Positions 5,149 to 5,416 of a stretch of DNA of 5,416 nt are shown piece after piece. Each line of letters starts with the position of its first letter. Position 1 is the first letter of the stretch. The notes below the pieces were generated by a model. The model saw only the letters and a list, made by a program, of their open reading frames with translations. It ran no database searches and was not told the origin of the DNA. The translations under genes and the position numbers were made by a program. The stretch covers positions 1-5,416 of the forward strand of contig RZZF01000141.1 in the NCBI GenBank assembly GCA_009929975.1, in the 5' to 3' direction. Source of the DNA: Clostridia bacterium (lineage in GTDB: Bacteria > Bacillota > Clostridia > Saccharofermentanales > UBA5734).

Positions 5149-5416
5149 CAGGCCCCCGTCCAGCGGCCGGTGAATCCACACGGCAGAAATAGCGGCCGCC
5201 GGCTGACCGGCAAAGCCAGTTCCTCTGCTTCCGCCTGGCCGCCATACCGCGAACTGATCACCAGCGACAGCATATTCGCCGCAACCGCCGGTGACAACCC
5301 GTTGCTGTAGGCATTAATGATGAAGAAAAGCGGCTGATCGGACAGCAGACGGCTGCAGCGGTCAATCAGGTCATAAAGGCTATCTTCAATTTTCCACAGT
5401 TCGCCGTTCGGTCCAC
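5148..5416 (-). CDS. Class I SAM-dependent methyltransferase (COG1092-like), 3' part
   Basis: The last 88 codons of a gene entering from the right edge. Its frame is open from 5414 and ends with a TGA at 5148-5150. The visible protein has GPNGELWKIEDSLYDLI, then PLFFIINAYSNGLSP (matching the catalytic-loop region 'FFLINSYTTGLSP' of Firmicutes COG1092-type enzymes), and ends with LPCGFTGRW. These enzymes carry a Rossmann-type SAM domain and the characterised relatives methylate rRNA. The SAM-binding part lies outside the window. The stop shares an A with the ATG of the pseudouridine synthase gene (TGATG), so the two RNA-modification genes are coupled in one operon. Confidence 0.78.
   Translation of the reverse strand, partial: GPNGELWKIEDSLYDLIDRCSRLLSDQPLFFIINAYSNGLSPAVAANMLSLVISSRYGGQAEAEELALPVSRRPLFLPCGFTGRWTGA

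Noticed and set aside
5149..5181. Longer pseudouridine synthase start at a GTG (5181)
   Set aside because: It would extend 34 bp into the upstream methyltransferase gene, while the ATG at 5148 overlaps that gene's stop in a typical coupling arrangement.

Overview
The window looks like Firmicutes DNA. Spacings are short, SD sequences are AGGAGG-like, GerA-type spore-germination receptor genes sit at the left end, and a rubrerythrin suggests an anaerobic or microaerophilic lifestyle. I cannot name a genus.

Left part (1 to about 1140): the 3' end of a GerAB-type germinant-receptor permease gene and a small two-helix membrane protein of the receptor 'D-subunit' kind run on the plus strand. Converging on them from the minus strand is the C-terminal part of an L,D-transpeptidase with a peptidoglycan-binding domain. 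This is envelope and spore biology in somewhat AT-richer DNA.

Junction (about 1110-1150): the 132-codon minus-strand ORF at 830-1228 is a chimera. Its first ~27 residues are the start of an AEC (auxin efflux carrier) family transporter. From about residue 28 it is the C-terminal half of an L,D-transpeptidase, entered immediately after the position of the missing catalytic Cys. The two halves are in frame and meet at or near a BamHI site. This is either a real deletion/rearrangement or an artificial joining of two genomes. It is the most notable feature of the window.

Right part (about 1150-5416), visibly GC-richer: araA (L-arabinose isomerase, minus strand) lies 32 bp upstream of the AEC start, so the two probably formed an operon. 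A 204-bp divergent intergenic region separates araA from a plus-strand GlmU-C-like left-handed beta-helix acyltransferase. That gene ends at a strong bidirectional terminator shared with a convergent rubrerythrin gene. The rubrerythrin promoter has an extended -10 inside a near-consensus PerR box, followed by a GC-rich palindrome at the predicted transcription start. Upstream of it on the minus strand, the 3' end of a class I SAM-dependent (probably RNA) methyltransferase gene is coupled by a TGATG overlap to an RluA-family pseudouridine synthase gene.

I found no RNA genes, CRISPR array, insertion sequence or replication origin, and no gene-free stretch over 300 bases. No wholly new system is evident. 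The points worth following are the chimeric junction and the regulatory architecture upstream of rubrerythrin.
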